From assembly GCA_905250025.1 (NCBI GenBank), contig CAJNOJ010000001.1, positions 434,001 to 498,000 of the forward strand: DNA of 64,000 bases, read 5' to 3'. A model generated the notes under the pieces. It searched no databases. It had not been told where the DNA came from and saw nothing but the letters and a program-made list of their open reading frames with translations. Source of the DNA: Adineta ricciae (taxonomy: Eukaryota > Rotifera > Eurotatoria > Adinetida > Adinetidae). Positions 61,802 through 64,000 of this stretch are shown here, in pieces. Numbering within the stretch: position 1 is the stretch's first letter; every line of letters begins with the position of its first letter. The position numbers and the translations under genes are program-made.

Positions 61802-64000
61802 ATGACTAAATTCGCTCATCCATCATCACTTGAAACTCGGTATGCTGCCATTGCTGAAAGTAGCGTTTACACGTACGACGATGATCTTGTTAATTATGCT
61901 GATTTTCTTCGGTAAAATGACTTTCGGTTGATAGTTTCTTTATTTGATGATTACGTTTACGTAGAAAACATGGTCGCTATATGACCAAAGATGGTTATGT
62001 CGATTCCTCACGACGTGTTCGTTCACTCCAACGACAGCAAGATGAATCAAGCGTACCTTTACGTAACAATGTGCCTGCTACAACTAACAAAGCAGCATCG
62101 ACATCGAAAAAGCCAAAGCAAGCGGCTGAGAATGAATTGCCATCAGTCATATCGATTTCGACAAATATTGAGCATAAGGGAAAGGAACATGATAAACAAA
62201 TGAGACTTATTGAGGTTCGAATGTCACGGCAAACGAAGCTTCTAGTGTCATCATTGTATTTAGGAACAAGTGATAAGATCTAGAGAACATGAACGGGATT
62301 CAAAACGTTCGGAAGGCGATGTTAGACGAGAACAACGGTATTTACATCATACATTGAAAGGATTAAGTACTGCTGGTAAGATTCCAATGGAATCAAAACT
62401 TCTTACTACAGTTTCAATTTTAGACACAATCAAGAAACGTTTAGAAGCAGAAAATTATCTTTCCACGAACTTCGATGACAAAAGTCAAAATGAACGGGAA
62501 GCTTTGAAGAAGAAAGAACAGGTAATTGAATCATTTCCGGATAGAATTTGAATGACTGATAGTTTCGTTTCATTAGCAAATGAAACAACGAACTGAACCA
62601 GTTGTTGATTTACTTCAAACTAGTAAAGATGCTGACCGTAGGAATGTTCTTGTTTGCACCGATCTAGCACGACAATATCGGACAAAAGCAGAAGAGCTTG
62701 AAGCTAAACATGAACAATTATCTCAAATCCATCAAGAATTTCAAGATAAACTTCACGAGAAAATGGTTGGATTACTATTTCCGGCAAATCGATTGTATAC
62801 GTAGTTCCTTATATTTCATTTAGTCCAAAGAAAATCAAGCTAAGAAAGAATTGGCTCAAATCGCCATGGCTCTTCACTTGGAATCTCAAAAGGGTAAAAT
62901 CGATAAAAATGAACTGGCAGAGTATGCACAGGACCTAACGAAAAAGTAGAGAGTTATCTGTTGTTCGCTACATAGTTTATCAAGTCGTGAACGGATTCAA
63001 ACAATCAACCATGATCTTAATCAAGAGCAAACATTTGAACAACGATTGAAGTAAATTTCCATTCTGTTCTGAGAAAGGACTGAAAATAACAGTTCGATAT
63101 TTTTCTCATCACGTTTCAGTAAGACAAGTATCTATGTAAAGAGCTTCGATCTTGAACGAAGACGTTTGTCGGTCGATGTTACATTGAACCGTTCTCTAAT
63201 TGACCTTAAACAACGTGAAGGTAGAAACAAAGCCTCCTTGTCTTTTGATCTTCACATATTCCACATTCTCATTTAGCTGCACGTCGAATTATCGATGCGA
63301 AGAATCGTCTTGAGACGATTTATGCTAAACAACGTGAGCTTAATCAAGACGCTGCTATTGCTCTGCAAGATCGCCGTGCGGCTGAATTAATGGCTAAGAT
63401 AACAGTCTGTTATTTGATTTCGTATTGGGAAAAAAGGCAAATAGTTGTGTGTTGTTAAACTAGGATGTTGATAGTCGTCGAACACAGTTAATGACCCAAT
63501 ATTTACGCGAAAAAACTGAACGAGAAGAGGAACGCGAAGCGGAAGGAGCAAGTAAAGCGAAAATTCACCATGCTGAACAAGAAACACGGCACCATGAAGA
63601 TCATTTGCGACATTTTCAAGTAAAAAATTTTGATTAGATATTTCAGTGTTCATTTCGTTTGTTTTGATAGAAAACTGCTGGAAAAAACGAAGAGACTGAA
63701 CATGATTTACGTGAATCGTTGAAACAAGCTGAATACGATCGACGTAAAAAAGAGCATGAAGTACAAAAACTTCAGGATGAGATAATCCAAAAGAAAAAAT
63801 CAGATGCTGTTCGCGTCCGAAAAGAAATCGCTCGTGCGCAGCATGAAGAAAAAGAATTAGAAGAACAATTAGTTAAGGAAAAAGCCAAACTAGATAAAGT
63901 ATGAGAACAAATGTTTTCAATTGCTCGATCTTCAAATTTCTTGCTGTTTTGCTTAGTTACACGCCAAACGTGAAGATAGTTATTTACGTTTAATCAAACA
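61802..64000 (+). CDS. Long coiled-coil protein, 3' end beyond window
   Basis: At least ten short exons read rightward from ATG 61802 (MTKFAHPSSLETRYAAIAES, then YTYDDDLVNYADFLRKHGRY). After a Ser/Lys-rich linker nearly everything is predicted alpha-helical coiled coil: IRSREHERDSKRSEGDVRRE, LDTIKKRLEAENYLSTNF, RQYRTKAEELEAKHEQL, LRKTKTSIYV-type junctions near 63121, AARRIIDAKNRLETIYAKQR, REKTEREEEREAEGASKAK and a Lys/Glu-rich run to 63900. Introns are about 50-65 nt. Such proteins are common in cilia, centrosomes and the cytoskeleton, but I cannot name the family. It is truncated by the window edge inside an exon starting about 63960. Confidence 0.8.

Overview
The window is nuclear DNA of a metazoan. 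I infer a bdelloid rotifer of the Rotaria/Adineta type. The supporting points are AT-rich sequence, compact genes with many 45-75 nt GT-AG introns, animal-specific neuronal genes, and a large single-exon gene joining a rotifer-style N-terminal region, an ADP-ribosyltransferase-like domain and a C-terminal run of kinesin-light-chain-like TPRs. That combination is greatly expanded in bdelloids. The species call rests on recalled family knowledge and no search was run.

Layout, left to right. A 3'-truncated Munc18/STXBP1 gene (minus, 1-1771) lies head to head with a short AKAP1-like KH+Tudor gene (plus, 2306-4355). An SK-type Ca2+-activated K+ channel follows (minus, 5275-8864), then about 3.6 kb in which I see no gene. 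A four-finger C2H2 protein (minus, 12453-13180), a three-exon gene for a 53-residue single-pass membrane protein (plus, 13748-14012) and the ART-like/TPR gene (minus, 14249-17170) come next. A nucleoplasmin-like FKBP (minus, 17962-19704) sits just downstream of a CDT1-like replication licensing gene (minus, 19944-21280). CDT1 is divergent from CAMSAP/Patronin (plus, 22488-26647).

From 28802 to 38759 an Ig-superfamily, probably GPI-anchored, adhesion gene occupies the minus strand. Two intronless same-strand genes lie inside its introns: a TGF-beta-like secreted ligand (30743-32287) and an orphan multipass membrane protein (35624-36586). Then follow INSIG (40161-41086), RBM39 (41755-43595) and beta-tubulin (44747-46654), all minus. 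A complete CaV2-type calcium-channel alpha1 gene spans 47578-58535 (minus). The right end holds a small unidentified minus-strand gene (60092-60760) and a 5' portion of a long coiled-coil gene (plus, 61802 to the edge).

Several products act in neurons or excitable cells: Munc18 and CaV2 in transmitter release, the SK channel gated by Ca2+ through calmodulin, the Ig adhesion molecule, and CAMSAP and tubulin in microtubules. The others belong to replication, chromatin, splicing and sterol control. The most notable points are a CDT1 that appears to lack the geminin-binding winged helix, nested intronless genes, a degenerate ART catalytic triad, two candidate genes for very short proteins, a GC-AG intron in the calcium channel, and AG acceptors directly in front of some start codons that suggest spliced-leader trans-splicing.
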